Below are positions 1 to 12,398 of a stretch of 64,000 nt of DNA, piece after piece. The notes beneath the pieces were generated by a model. The model was not told the DNA's origin, made no database searches, and saw nothing but the letters and a program-made list of their open reading frames with translations. The position numbers and the translations under genes are program-made. The stretch spans positions 115,548,143 through 115,612,142 of the forward strand of contig NC_061120.1 in the NCBI RefSeq assembly GCF_002878395.1, given 5' to 3'. How positions within the stretch are numbered: position 1 is the stretch's first letter; each line of letters begins with the position of its first letter. Origin of the DNA: Capsicum annuum (taxonomy: Eukaryota; Streptophyta; Magnoliopsida; Solanales; Solanaceae).

Positions 1-540
1 TGAGGAAATGACCTTGGTGTTGGATTGACTTAGAAGGAATACTTGAAGAAGGTTTCCCCGATAGGCTTAGTAAGGATTGATAAGCTTGTATGATGTGATT
101 TAGATAAGTTAGCCTTGTGATGGTGGACTTTGGCATTCTTAAAATATAGGAGTGGGACTTGACCCACCTTAAGCTTGAACTATGAAATTCCTTAGAGACC
201 TAGATGCTAGGTGAGTGGCTAAATTATGTCCTGGAGATTATTGATGGTTAAACCCCGATTGTTGGATTTTATATATGTTTGATGGTTGGTTAATTTGTAC
301 ACTTGATGGATTATCTTGTAGTCATGATATGGATAGCCTTGGGAAAGTGATGATTGTGTATATACCATATGAATACTCATGCTCATGTTATGTGGTAATG
401 CTTAGTAGTAAGGTAGGGTGATACATGTTTTTTTACATCCTTATTACCCTATTATTGTGTTCTTGTATTTTCTTATTGATTTGGCTATGTACGCATATGT
501 ATGTTGTTGCCTTGATAAATATGAAATGGCATGATGATGC

Positions 541-872
541 CCGGTGAATTTGGAAGACGTGATAATACCCGGTGAATCCGAAAGAGGTAATGATTATGAT
601 GTTTCCTGGTGAATCCGAAGAAATGTTAATGTATTATGTTACCCGATTTTCTAGAGAATATGTTAATGTTATGACGTTTCCCAATGAATTTAGAGGATAT
701 ATTGATGTTATGATGTTGCTCGGTGAATCTCAAGAATATGTTGACATAATATTGATACTCGGTAAATTCAGAAGAGGTGATGATGTTATAATGATACCTG
801 GTGAACCCAGATAATATATTGATGTTATGTTGTTACCCGGTGAATCCAGAAGAGGTAAAGATGTTATGATGC
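541..872 (+). repeat. 39-bp minisatellite in E1 5' LTR
   Basis: About nine degenerate units of 37-39 bp share the core ACCCGGTGAATCCAGAAGAG followed by a GATGTTATGATG-like run. Since 39 is divisible by three, the array stays open in some frames on both strands and yields false peptides with a 13-residue period. The same array is in the 3' LTR at 20,866-21,211. Confidence 0.9.
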
Positions 873-1694
873 CGTGTGAGGTAAATTTACATAAATGCAT
901 TGATACTTGTGATGTTAGACCTTGTAGAGCAAAGCCACTTATGTACTTGGGACATGATGTCTTTTTTGGTAAATGGTTATTCATTCCTTATCCTTATTCA
1001 CTAAATCAGAGGTATGACCTTGTTGACCCTAATTGGTAATTGGTATATGAAACCTTGTGTAGAACTAAAGGCTTGCCTAGCAAATCTATTCGAATTGGAA
1101 TAGTGGTTATGTTATGGAATTTTGCCTAATAAAGTGGATTATGTAATAACTAGTTATTTCTAATAAATGATTATGACTTGTAGGCTAGAAGCCTAGTGAA
1201 CTAGTTGGTGGACCTTACTTACTTAAAATATAGGAACTAGTCCTTAAAGTTGTAATATGCTTAATGATAATAGACTTAGTATTGCATGATGAATCATTAG
1301 GTCAACTTCTAATATGTGATGCTGAGGTGGCTTAATTGGTGACTTATACCATGGAAATGCTAGTTAGAGAATGGCCTTGGGACAAACGCATGATGAATAG
1401 TATGGGTAAATTTTATCCGTTCCTTAATAGATGACTAGTAACTATAAGACTTGTAGTCTAGTGGCTTATGGAAATGGAGGTTAACTTCAATAGACTAAAA
1501 CATGGAGTTTATCAATGAACTAGAGATTTAGTAACTATATAACTATGCTATAACAATATTGGTTTTGTTGTGATTAAATTATGGTATGGATATTGGATGT
1601 GGTTCTCGGTAATAAGCTATGGCGGGGTTGTGCTACCCGCGACTTCAACAAGTGTGGAGTAGTTGTTTTTTATTGTAATATTGGTTGATCCTTT

Positions 1695-1850
1695 GGTGTA
1701 CTCTCCAGTGGTATGGGACTCTGTGATGAGTTCTTTGTATTGTATTCTTTTGGTGTACTCTTTGGTGATATGGGACACCGTGATGAGTTCTTAGTGGTGT
1801 TTTTTGCGTGCACTTCCCAATGATATGGGATGCCATGGTAAGTCTTATGT
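1695..1850 (+). repeat. 57-bp tandem repeat, about 3 copies
   Basis: Units begin near 1,695, 1,752 and 1,808 with GGTGTACTCT or a variant, followed by a TGATATGGGA-like core. This block lies in the roughly 308 bp of the 5' LTR that is absent from the 3' LTR of the same element. Confidence 0.75.
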
Positions 1851-2581
1851 TTTATACTTTATTGATGTGTATGTGTTAAATATGAAATGATATGATTAAT
1901 ATTGGGTATGTGAGTTTACACTTCCAAAATGATACTAATTTGATATGTTGATTATGAAGTCTATTGATATAGTATATCGTGCTATTGCCTTAGTAGTATA
2001 GATATTGTTATAGTGATAGTCGAGAAGATTCAGGTTCGATCCTATACCTTGACTTTAAGTTGTCTTACTTTATATCTTCTTTATATTACAATTTAGCTTA
2101 GTTGGCCGATCAAGTCTACTAAGTACCCGTGTTTTGGTACTCATACTACACTTTTACCTTTTTAGTGCAGACCCAGGTTCTAGTTGCCATCATTGAGTTA
2201 GTTTGTGCTGCATTGACTATTTAGAGACAGGGTGAGCTCTTGGAGTTTGAGTTGCCCTCTTTACCCTCTACCTTTATTTATCTTTAGTTTTTGAGACAAA
2301 TATATGAGATTATTTAAGACATTTGATACTTGGAGTTTTAAATTTTATTGTTAAGTCTAGATACTCTTGTACTAATACTATCATGTCATATGATTGGTAT
2401 TGAATATCGGTTGTCTTTAGTTGTGAAATGCTATTTTTTATATTGTATTCATATATAGGGTCCGTGTTAGACATTTCTACCTAGGTAACCCATTGTATAA
2501 GCTCTGGATTATGGTATCGGCTTACCTACTGGTGGGATGTAGTAGGTGCCATCATAACTCAGAATTTGGGTCATGACAAAT

Positions 2582-2593
2582 TAGTATTAGAGC
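2582..2593 (+). other. E1 primer binding site (decayed)
   Basis: TAGTATTAGAGC directly after the LTR differs from the plant tRNA-Met(i) complement TGGTATCAGAGC by one G-to-A and one C-to-T change, as expected for an old methylated copy. Confidence 0.8.
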
Positions 2594-3072
2594 TTAGGTT
2601 TCACTGATATTATTGGTACAAGAGCAAGTGTCTAATTGAGTCCTGTGGATCGGAACGTTGACATTCATTTCCTATCTTCGGGAGGCTATGAGATATTCTT
2701 AGGAGTCCTTTACTTGTTTCATTCTTATCATGCTAAGTGTCTGAGTTGGTTTGTAGGATACTCTGTTGACTTTATTCTTTCACAGATACCTAGGACACAT
2801 GCTTCAGTGATACGTGAGGAGGGTCCCAAGACTTAAACTTATGATTTATCCCTAGTTAGGGATTAGGGTGTACCTTCTCAGGATTATATTCCTGCACCTG
2901 AGCCAGAGACTCCTCCACCTTAGCCAGCGGTGGGCTAAGGACCAGCCCATGCTCCACCAGGATTCATCCTCTCTTCTTTGCTTAGGGATGCTCTGGTTCA
3001 AATTTTGGGTATTATTGATAGTTCTCAGTCTATCAGAGTAGGAGTGCAGCCTACAGCTGTAGCTCCTGAGGT

Positions 3073-4230
3073 GTGGTTCCTCCTATTTTGGTTGTTGTTC
3101 AGCCGATAGTTGTTCAGCCAGTTGTGAACCAGCCTGCTATGTCTGTTGAGGAGAAGAAGATGCTGGGTAGATTCTTGAGGTTAGCTCTACCTAGATTTGC
3201 CGGTGCTCCTAGAGAGGATGCATCTGAGTTTTTGACTGTTTGTGAGGATAGGCTTTATGGTTTAGGCCTTGTTGAAACCCGTGGCATGGACTACACCACA
3301 GTTCTATTGGACTTGACTGCTAGACACTGGTGAAAGGGTTTTATGAGTTTTAGACCAGTTGGATCTTCCCCTCTCTCTTGGGATTAGTTCTTTGAGATAT
3401 TATTGGAGAAGTTCATACTGTGTAGCCTTAGAGATCATTTGAGAGATTAGTTCTTTAGGTTGGAGCATGGTTCTATGATAGTCACTGAGTATGAGTCTTA
3501 TTTCTATGAGTTGTCTAGATATGCTACTTTTATATTGGATACTAAGTATGAGAGAGTTCACTGCTTTGTGAGAGGATTGAGACTTCCTATTTGGATGGCT
3601 ACTCAGAGTTTGGTTGTTATAGGTAGGACCTTTCCTGAGGTTACGGATCATGCTAGGATGATGAAGGACATACAACGAGAGGGCCGTAATAAAAGGCCTA
3701 ATTTTAAGAAAAAATTAGAGGGAGTCGGAGTAGTTCCTAATTTAGAGGTGGTGTTTCTTATGCTGGACATCCTCTGCGTCTATCTCTCCAGCCTCAAAGT
3801 CGACCAGTTTAGGAAGCTCTTCAAACCGCTGACAGGGATCAGTTCATTTCCAGTGGAATCCCCAGTAAGGGCGGTGATTACTTTATGAAAGGTTCATCTG
3901 CGGGCCATGCCAGGCATGGTAGCTATGTCGAATCAGCTGGATATGTGAGTTCTGGTTCTTCCCATGAGTCTTATTTTACTTGTGGACTCACGTTCATTTC
4001 TCTAGAGAGTGACCTAGTCATGGGGTGATGATGTTTCAACCTAAGGAGCTACTCTCATTAGGGCGGTTCATCCCTAAGGTAGGGTGGTGCACAAGGTCTT
4101 AGAGGTGGTTACCAGGGTTCTCAAGATAGTACTCAGGTAGGAAGGGTAGGTGATCATTTAAGTGCCTAGCCAGGTGGCGGGCGTGTTCAGTTGTATGTAG
4201 TACCTGCTAGGCCCGAGGCTGAGACTTCGG
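3073..4230 (+). pseudogene. gag: E1 Gag remnant
   Basis: Two open pieces carry it. Bases 3,073-3,333 encode a matrix/capsid start with VEEKKMLGRFLRLALPRFAG followed by a DASEFL-type motif, and 3,460-3,888 encode the capsid part, with motifs like TEYESYFYELSRYA and FVRGLRLPIWMATQSL. A TGA at 3,334 and a frame change separate them. A Gly/Arg/Gln-rich tract follows at about 4,080-4,190, leading into a spacer with ARPEAETSDA that typically joins Gag to protease in this family. The CCHC knuckle is not intact; only TCGLTFIS-like remains lie near 3,980. The leader 2,594-3,072 has no convincing gene. Gag would form the virus-like particle, but this copy cannot. Confidence 0.8.
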
Positions 4231-4620
4231 ATGCTTTAGTAACAGGTGCGACTATGGTATGCCACAAGTTGGGTCTTGCTTTATTTGATCTAGGATCCAC
4301 TTATTCTTATATATCTTCTTATTATGCACCACATTGGAGCTGATTAGTGATTTATTATCTGTGTCATTACGTGTATCTACTTCCAGAGGTGATTCTTTAG
4401 TAATGGATAAGGTATTCAGATCATGTGTTGTGACAGTTAGTGATGTCGATAATTGTACTTATCTTATTATTCTGGATATGTTAGATTTTTATGTGATACT
4501 GGGCATAGACTAGTTATCCCACTATCATACGATCATGGATTATTTTTCCAAGACTGTTACCTTAACCATGCCTGGCGTACCCCTATTCGTGTTGTAGGGA
4601 GTGATTAGTTATGAGCTGAT
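4231..4620 (+). pseudogene. E1 aspartic protease remnant
   Basis: The active-site region reads ALFDLGSTYSYISS with its catalytic Asp codon at 4,287-4,289. The usual form in the family is DPGST or DSGAT, so the residue after Asp is Leu here. The frame stops soon after (TGA within 4,341-4,345). Further remnants of the fold (ILDMLDFYVILGID-type) can be read near 4,470-4,510 before a TAG. It is the proteolytic part of Pol and is broken by stops. Confidence 0.75.
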
Positions 4621-4753
4621 AGGGATTATTTCTTATGTTTGTGCTAGACGACTTATGTCAAGGTATTGTGAGTCTTATCTTACCTATGTGTGTTATACCC
4701 ATGGAGAGAGTCTAATGGTTGACTCTATTAATATTGTGTGAGAGTTTCTTGAT

Positions 4754-6110
4754 ATGTTCCTTGACGATCTGCCTGGTATCCCTCCTGACTGTGAGATTGA
4801 GTTTGCTATTGACCTTGAGCCTGGTACCTGCCCTATTTCTATGGCATATTATTGTATGGTTCCCACAGATCTTAAAGAGCTAAACTCTCATCCCCAGGAT
4901 CGTCTTGGCAAATGGTTTATTAGAACGACTGTGTCTTTGTAGGGATTCTCTATTTTGTTTGTAAATAAAAAAGATGGCACGATGCGGATGTGTAATGATT
5001 ATAAGCAGCTTAATAAGGTGACGGTGAAGAAATGTTATCCTGTGCCTCGTATTGATGATTTGCTTGACTAGCTTCAGGGAGCAATGGTATTTTCAAAGAT
5101 AGATTTGAGGTTCGGTTATCATCAGTTGAGGATTCGGGCTAAGGATATCCCAAAGACAGCCTTCAGGACCCGTTATAGTCACTATGAGTTTTTGGTGATG
5201 TCTTTTTGGCTGACTAATTCCCCAGCCATATTTATGGACTTGATGAACCGTGTGTTTAGACCTTATCTAGACTTCTTTGTTATGGTGTTCCTTGATGATA
5301 TCCTTGTGTATTCGAGGAGTAGTGAGGAACATGCACAACATTTGAGAATTGTGCTCCAGGTTTTGCGAGACATGTGATTTTTGCCAAGTTCCCTAAGTGT
5401 GAGTTTTGGCTTGAGTTGGTGTCATTTCTTAGACATGTGGTGTCCAAGGCGGGTATTATGGTAGACCTGATGAATATTTTAGTGATTCGTGATTGGGCTA
5501 GGACTATGTCTCTGACTGAGGTTAGCAATTTTGTTCAGTTAGTCAGTTATTATAGGCATTTTGTTAAGAGCTTTGCTACCTTATCATCCCTTATGACTAG
5601 ATTGACCCAAAAGAAAGTTCCATTCCAATGGTTCAAAAAGTGTGAGTTCAGCTTTGAAAAGCTCAAGGATTGTCCACCTCAACCCTGGTGTTAGCTCTTC
5701 CAGTTGAGGGTGAGGTATTTACGATGTTTTGTAATTCTTCTGGTGTTGTTCTTAGGTGTGTTTTGATGTAGTGGGGTCGTGTCATTGCCTATGCTTCTAT
5801 ATAGCTTATAGTACATGAGCGCAACCACCCCACTCATGACTTAGAGTTGGTGGCGGTAGTTTTTATGTTCTAGATTTGGAGGCATTACTTGTATGGTATG
5901 CATTATGAGATTTTCTCCAATAGTCATAGTCTTCAGCGTCTTATAACCCAGTTAGAGCTTAATGCTCTCCAGCATAGGTGGATGAAGTTGCTAAAGGATT
6001 ATGATATATCTATCTTATATCATCCGGGTAAGGCTAATTTAGTGGTGGATGCCTTGAGTTTCAAGGTAGTGAGCATAGGTAGTTTGGATTGTATTTTAGT
6101 TTTTCATAGG
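4754..6110 (+). pseudogene. pol: E1 reverse transcriptase and RNase H remnant
   Basis: RT begins with the conserved FLDDLPGIPPDCEIEFAIDL block at 4,754, then a [16 protein letters not shown] block near 4,968, [15 protein letters not shown] at about 5,090, and the catalytic F-L-D-D box at about 5,288-5,299. The connection (FVQLVSYYRHFVKSF) lies at about 5,530 and the RNase H part runs from about 5,700 to 6,110, ending with YHPGKANLVVDALS. In-frame stops at 4,940 and 5,068 and a frame shift near 5,375 break it. Lengths and spacing match a normal Ty3 Pol, so decay is by point changes rather than large loss. Confidence 0.85.
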
Positions 6111-6662
6111 CCCTAGGCACGGGATATCCAGTCCTTGGTCAATTTGATGGTTCGCCTCGATATTTCAGATCCTGCGAAGGCCTTGGCTTGTGTGAAGGTG
6201 AGGTCCTCCCTGTTTGAGCAGATTCGTGACCGTCAGTTCGAGAATAGTAAATTGTTCCTTCTCCGTGATCGAGTAGTAAGTTGTGAGTCTGGAGACACTC
6301 CGTAGATTCTAAAGGTATCTTGAGATTTTAGGGTCGTATTTGTGTTCCTCGACTCGATGACTTGATTCAGTCAATTCTGCATGAGGCTCATAGTTTTAGA
6401 TATTCTATTTACCCCACTATTGCTAAGATGTATAGAGATTTGAGGTAGTTGTACTAGTGGGATGGTTTGATGACAAGTGACAGACTCTGTAGCTCGTTGC
6501 CTATGTTGTCAGCAGGTTAAGGCTGAGCATCAGCATCCAGACGGGTTGACTCAGAGATTGCCCATTCCCGAGTGGAAATGGGAAAGGATTACCATAGATT
6601 TCATTAGTAGGTTTCCTTATAATTCCCAAGGTCACGATGGTATTTGGGTTAATGTGGAACGC
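6111..6662 (+). pseudogene. pol: E1 integrase, N-terminal half
   Basis: The zinc-binding region (HEAHSFRYSIYP, then CLCCQQVKAEHQ near 6,500) is followed by the start of the catalytic core, WKWERITIDFISRFPY, whose first catalytic Asp lies near 6,598. The frame reaches WVNVER and is cut at 6,662 by E2. The following codons, LTKL, resume at 16,137 after E2, so the break is an insertion and not a deletion. Confidence 0.85.
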
Positions 6663-8050
6663 TGTAATACCCCGTATTTCTCAAGCTTGACTTAACTTTT
6701 AGTTCATGAGTTATCCAATATAAATTTTTTGAAACAGACAGTATGTTTTTAGTTTAGATCCTACCATTGTGTAGGAAATTGAATTAGCTTTCCAATGATA
6801 TAAAATTTGCCTAAATCCGATAACCAGGTAAGAAGTTATGGCTATTTTAAGTTTTAGTCATTAAACACTGTCATTCAGGCTAGTAGCACGTCGAGGAGTA
6901 TGTCAAATTGGCAATTGTCATTTTTCAGTGAGGTACCGCAATATCGGCGCCGTGCCACAACTTTTTTTCACATTTGTCATTTCCAGTGAGCCAACGCGAT
7001 TGTACGGCGTCCCATCGAGCTTCCAGGTCCCATCCAATATTGCAACGTGATTCCACCACCAGCCACATTCCCAGTTGTTATTTTCCAATGGCTTGACGTG
7101 ATAGTGGCGCGTCGCGCCAGGGCCCACAATCGAGTTTTTCGTTACAAATTTTTAAGTCGTTCCTGGGTTAAATGGGTATTTTTCCACATCCCTAATCAGT
7201 ATAAACACGAAATTTACCCCTAAATAACCCATTATCTCATCATTTATTCACTTTATTCAAAGATTAAGTCATTCTCTCTCAAAAGGGGCTAAACCCTAGC
7301 TTCAAGAAACAAGAGCAAAAATCAAGAGTTTCTCCAAGAACCTTAGAGAATTAACAAATTAAGGTATGTTAGGTGTTCATTAATGGGTTCCTTTCACCCA
7401 TAGAGTCCATAAATCCATTTTCAAAATACAAGATTGTTGAATTATGAACTTCCATGCTTGAATTGAATTGAATTCATGTTCATATTATTGTTGGGTTTTA
7501 GTCCATGATTAAATTACATGCTTTTATGAAATAAATCATTTTATGTGTTGAATTACATGATCTTCATGATAAACCCTTCAATTTGCAAGTTGATTGATGT
7601 AGCCATGATAACTATAGGTTTTGATTATTGTATAACCTAAGCATGCTCCCCATGCATTTGATAAAATGCCTATGTGAATGAAATAGTCCCATTATAACAT
7701 GATAGCATGTATTCCCCATTCATGTATAAGTAGATCCATTACAAATGTTTGATTAACTACCTCTATGAGTGAACTATGGACAAGTATACATTGTTATGAT
7801 TTTCAAGAGTATATTATGCTTTATTTTTCATGATATCGAGTCCTGGGGGTATTTATTATTCGATATTTATTGTGTACCTAGAGCCAGTGTTAGTTATAGA
7901 ATCTTAGTCATGTCACGATTAGTATAATCCAGTCAGTTCCAAAACTTAGTAGAACTCAGTCGATTACAGAACTCAGGAAAACTCAGTAAACTCAGCATTC
8001 AGTCAGTCCAGTTCAGTTACTTAGTTCAGTGTCTTTCAATTGAGAGTAGG
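6663..8050 (+). repeat. E2 5' LTR, first 1,388 bp
   Basis: Aligns with 13,623-15,016 of the 3' LTR nearly base for base and stops at GAGAGTAGG, where the 3' copy continues ATTCAGCATCG. It holds a CpG-rich block (about 6,880-7,130) just upstream of a TATA-like TATAAACAC at 7,200. The missing 1.1 kb is not found to the right of the intruding element. Confidence 0.85.
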
Positions 8051-10672
8051 TGTAACGCCCCAAGATCCCATGCCAACACGTCACATGGTGCTTAAGGCCA
8101 CACGCGACATCAAGCTAACCCTCTAAGCCTGTTATCACTTATAGAACTCACTATGACAAAATCAAGCTAGAATAAGGAAAAATAATCATGTCATGAACAT
8201 ACTGGAATACGAAGAAATACTATCCTGTACAATCAAATTACTGAAGTTCTGTACATACTGGTATCTAGTCTGACAAGGCCTCTACTATATAAGACTGAGG
8301 AGCCATTGGGACAGAGCCCCAACTGACTTGTACCGAACTTAAAAGAAACATCATCTACTATCAAGACAAAATCAGGGATATAGGTCCTCGAACCATGAGG
8401 ACTCACCAACTGTAAGAATGTAGATGGAGGTACTCGAAGATCACTGTTGCTGCTGAGACTGAGCAACTGAACCTAAATTACAAGAAAATGTAGCACACAG
8501 AAGAGTATGGGAATCAGTACTTGGGAATGTACTGAGTATGTGGGGGTGCAGGCAACATTTTAAATAATATCATCAATGTATAAGAAAATTATGCATGCTG
8601 ACACTAATGACTCTCTTCGCTGGAGTTAATTGAAACATAGTTTCCATAAATCCTCAATAGTAATACATGCTTCATAAATCTCATAAAACAATGTACTCAA
8701 CCAGAAACTCTTTGACTTAAGACTTAAAGTGACTTAGTGTCTCAAGAAATTTAACTATTATGGAATTTGGAGTTTCTTATAACCGACATAAACCATGTGA
8801 GCTTACATGGATTCCAACATCTTGCCCACGTTGGGGAGAGCTATTCTATCCTTGCCATTAGAGTAGAACCTCAACTTTAGTGATCACTGTCTTGGCCTTT
8901 GGTCCTTAATCTTAATCCTATGGTGGCACGTAATTCTGGGGAAGTAAGATGCGTTAAACACACACTTCCCGCTCGGTACTAAATACTACTCATAGACTTA
9001 AGCTCAGAATACATTAAGAAATCTACCTTAATAAACTCAAGGGTCTACCATAGAGACCAAATCATAAATATTTATCATCTTTAAATCAAAACAATTGTGG
9101 ATTCCTAACTCGGCTCAAATTCAAACAATCTTTCTCAACATCAAGTGTACTTGCTCGTTAACTCATATCAAATGTCAAAAACATCAAGAAAACATCAAAG
9201 AACTCATTCTTGACTCTCAAGCTCAAATATCAATATATATTCAATACTCAAACTTCTCATTGAAAAGCTTAAATCATGACACTTATCTCAAATCATTCAG
9301 AAATTATCAATTCATAATAGCAATATTCAACTCATGGCATAAGTTCTCAATTTAAGAAATAAAATGATGAAATAATCTTGTATATTAAACTTGAACAACG
9401 CAAATCTCATAAATCATTTATAAAGTAATTTGGGTGTAAACCCACTTTGCAAATTCATGGAAATCAATACTAGAAATTAAATCTTTGGGCACAAGAATGT
9501 AAGAAGTGTTCTTGTTCAAAACCCCACATACCTTAATCTTGAAATTGGATGAACTCTAGTGGTTGAGACTCTATCTGCACTTGTAATAAATAATTCTTGA
9601 AGCCCACACTATGAGAAACTTGGTTCTTGAAGAAATCTTAAAGAATTTATGGATGATTTTTAGAAGATTAAAGTTCTTGATGAAACCCTAGATATTTTCT
9701 CTTAAGGGAATTGGAAGAGAAAATAATGAAATTAGGGTTTGGATGGGGATTCTCATATTTATAAAGGCCTCCAAAAGATGGGAAAAGAACAAAATACCTT
9801 TGCAAAAATGTCCTTTAATTGCTGGAAAAAATAGTTGACGACATTCGTGACAAGTTATCAAGCTGGTGATAAGTCGTCACAAAATATCGTCACAAAAGGG
9901 TGAAATTTTGATTTTCTGGTTAAAGTTGACGACATTGGTGATAACTCATCACGTCCATGATAAATTATCACAAAATGTCATCACTGGGGGTAGAAATCTG
10001 TCTAAGGCTGATGACACTGGTGATAAGTCATCATGCTCGTGATAACTTATCACGGATGTCGTCACTCTGTTTCCCAGCCTGACATGCTGGAGTAAATAGG
10101 CATAACTCCTTACTCCATTACCAGATTTTGGAGAAATTGGTATTATTGGAAAGATAATTAAATTATCTGTCTTTTCGTAGGTCATGATCTTAATAATCAG
10201 TAGTATAATGAGAGATATGCTCATTTGAAGTTGACTATGCCAAAATCCTTCTCAAGAATTCAATCGGTAAGGGATGTTTTGATTCAACTAATCGCTAGGA
10301 AATCTTTGAGGCCTTAATAAACATCACCCTAGTTCAGAAAACAACCAAAGCACTATAATTTATTTCTCATGATCTTGAGTCATGGTTACACTATTGGTTA
10401 AAGTCTCGGGGTATTACAATATCTCCCCCTAGGAAATATTCATCCTTGAATGTTACCAGATATGCCAAGAACTAGAGAAAATGAGGACGTATAGCTGGAA
10501 CGAATCACCCAAAGGGCTTACTTCACTCTAAACTTTTGAGTACTTCATAGAATGCACGAATCATAGAGAGAATAACCATATAGCTGAATGCACTAGATTA
10601 GAAAGAAACTGAATTAAGGAAGAATAATACCTTTGACTTGATTTGAACTCATGGAGAAGAGATGAGGGTATC
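8051..10672 (-). mobile_element. Minus-strand LTR plus 3' internal end
   Basis: An LTR of about 2.37 kb (8,051-10,418, TGTAACGCCCC to GTATTACA) is followed by the reverse complement of a polypurine tract (ATATCTCCCCC at 10,419) and about 240 bp of internal 3' sequence matching the same region of E7 (58,977-59,245). It is thus the 3' LTR end of a minus-oriented Ty3 element. It breaks off near 10,672, just where integrase should begin, so most of that element is lost. No target duplication can be tested. A dyad-rich block lies at 9,838-10,075. Confidence 0.8.
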
Positions 10673-11030
10673 TGGTATCAGCCTTGGTATTGGGGTTGAT
10701 ACCATTGGACTAAATTTCTCACTGTTCTGTCCTATTTTATTTTGGGATTATATAATTATATTGGAACTCATATTGTTATGGTTTTGGATTATGGTTTGGT
10801 TTGGAATTGGTTATTGGTTAGTATCAGATGATTGGGTTCACTTGGGTGGTTATGATGATAGACCTATCCTAGAGTCTTGGATTATACAATAATACTATCT
10901 TGTTATATTTTCAAAATTTATCCAACTCAGGATATTTGTAGGTCGGTTGGGTTGGGCAACAGGGATGGTCTTTAGTCCTAGTTAGAGTTGGGATGCCCAT
11001 TACGACAAGGCTCTGGTTCGGGTCGTGTCA
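10673..11030 (+). repeat. 3' end of an E3-family LTR
   Basis: Closely resembles 34,779-35,134, the terminal part of the E3 3' LTR, and ends GGGTCGTGTCA directly before a primer site. It is the end of the 5' LTR serving the Gag that follows. Its family differs from the LTRs at 6,663 and 13,623, so the E2 interior is mosaic. Confidence 0.75.
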
Positions 11031-11033
11031 AGT

Positions 11034-11045
11034 TGGTATCAGAGC
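11034..11045 (+). other. Primer binding site, tRNA-Met
   Basis: TGGTATCAGAGC is an exact match to the 3'-end complement of plant initiator tRNA-Met, 3 bp after the LTR end at 11,030. Confidence 0.9.
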
Positions 11046-11239
11046 TTTAGGTTCATAATCAATTAGCAGTCCACAAAGTCGTGTATAGTAATGTCTCATT
11101 TAGGTTATGTTGCGTGCCACACTCATGAGAGAGAGGCTACAAGGCATTTTTGAATGTTTCACTTTCTTGGTATTCTATTTTAAAACTTAGAGTCTAAGTC
11201 CTAGAATCTTCTTTAATCCTTGTCTGTTTGCTTTTTACA

Positions 11240-12398
11240 TCATGCCTCGACGATCTGGAATACAAGAAAACTCTTTTATCCTATCTAGGGACAATGTGTA
11301 AGGGACACAAGGGATCCATACTTGGTCTAGGGGTCCAGTCCCTGATATTTTTGGAGTTTCACTGGTTGCTACTAGTCCTTTTTGGTGTTTCATCTGTCGA
11401 GGGCATAAGGGTTGGATAGTTTATAAAGATGAATCCTCCTACTTTTAGTAGAGTAAAAGTGGAGAAAGATCATTAGGGTTTCTTGGATGAAATAGAGAAA
11501 ATCTTTAGGGTGGTGTAGGCCATGAATATGGAAGGGGTGAATTTTGCATCTTATCGGATCAAGGATATTGCGTACCAGTGGAATGAAGAGTGGGATAGGG
11601 ATAGAGGTAATGTTGAGAAGTTATCCTTATAGTAGGATTTCTCAAATACATTTCTGGATTGCTTTTTTCCTCAGGAGATGACAAAAGCAAAGATGGAGGA
11701 GTTTGTGAATCTTAAGCAGGGAAAGATGACTGCCAAGAAATATACCTTAAAATTCCACCAGCTATCAAGGTATGCTCCAGAGTTGGTGTCAGATATGAGG
11801 GAGAGGATAAGAAAGTTCACTTCTAGGCTATCTCGAGTTTTGATACTTGAAAGCAAAACTGCCTTACTGATTAAGATATGGATATTTTGAGGTTGGTTGT
11901 ACATATACAGCAGATGGAGAAAGAAAAGAGGAAATAGGTAGAGTTTGAGAAAAAGTAGGGTTAGAGGAACAGGTTATCTGAGAAGGGTGGTGCTCAAAGT
12001 AGGGTGCTCGGGATAGAGGTAAATGGCAAAAGAAAAAGTGGGGAAGTTCTAATTCCTTCTCTACTACCAGTGCTCCTTACCCGAGATAGTTGGGTGATAG
12101 GCGTCAGCTAGGTGGCAATAATTTTTTAGCACAAGGTGCCCAATCTTAGGCAGATGGGATCAATCGGCTTCATTATTTCTTTTTTTATTCTGTGGTCTTC
12201 TTCATTAAGGATCTGTGGTCAGCCAGGCCATATGCTCAGGAATTATCCTATTAGAAAGGGTGCATTGGGAGTGGTCAAAGATCTGATTACTTCATCTTCT
12301 GCTCCTGCACCTAGTGGTGTGGTTTCTGCATCTTCTCTTGTCTCTGGTACCGGCACTGGTCAAAATACGGTTTATGCTCTTGACTTGATAAGATTTTG
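11240..12398 (+). pseudogene. gag: E2 Gag remnant
   Basis: The clearest piece is 11,678-11,890, encoding MEEFVNLKQGKMTAKKYTLK and YAPELVSDMRERIRKF, the capsid region of Ty3 chromovirus Gag. A start with MPRRSG at 11,242 fits the family. Multiple TAG and TGA stops follow in 11,430-11,640. A broken CCHC knuckle, ICGQPGHMLRNYP, lies at about 12,209-12,247; its first Cys is Arg or lost and its last Cys is Tyr. The frame approaches the protease spacer (NTVYALD) and then joins integrase directly. The protein would package RNA, but this copy cannot. Confidence 0.8.

Larger units (their letters stand above)
1..2578 (+). repeat. E1 5' LTR (truncated by window)
   Basis: Bases 1 onward align with the 3' LTR copy from about 20,293, and the LTR ends with TCATGACA just before a tRNA-Met-like primer site. 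It holds the 39-bp minisatellite at 541-872 and a 57-bp tandem repeat at 1,695-1,850. No gene is seen. Short open frames here follow the 39-bp repeat and are not coding. Confidence 0.85.

Noticed and set aside
541..872. CRISPR-like regular repeat array
   Set aside because: Units are contiguous and degenerate with no unique spacers, in plant DNA inside an LTR.
572..984. Open frames of 70-84 codons on both strands with repeated PGE-like peptides
   Set aside because: They follow the 39-bp minisatellite; the unit length divisible by three explains the openness and both strands are open at once.
1645..1836. 63-codon minus frame with repeated HHGVPYH-like units
   Set aside because: It is a translation of the 57-bp tandem repeat in the E1 LTR.
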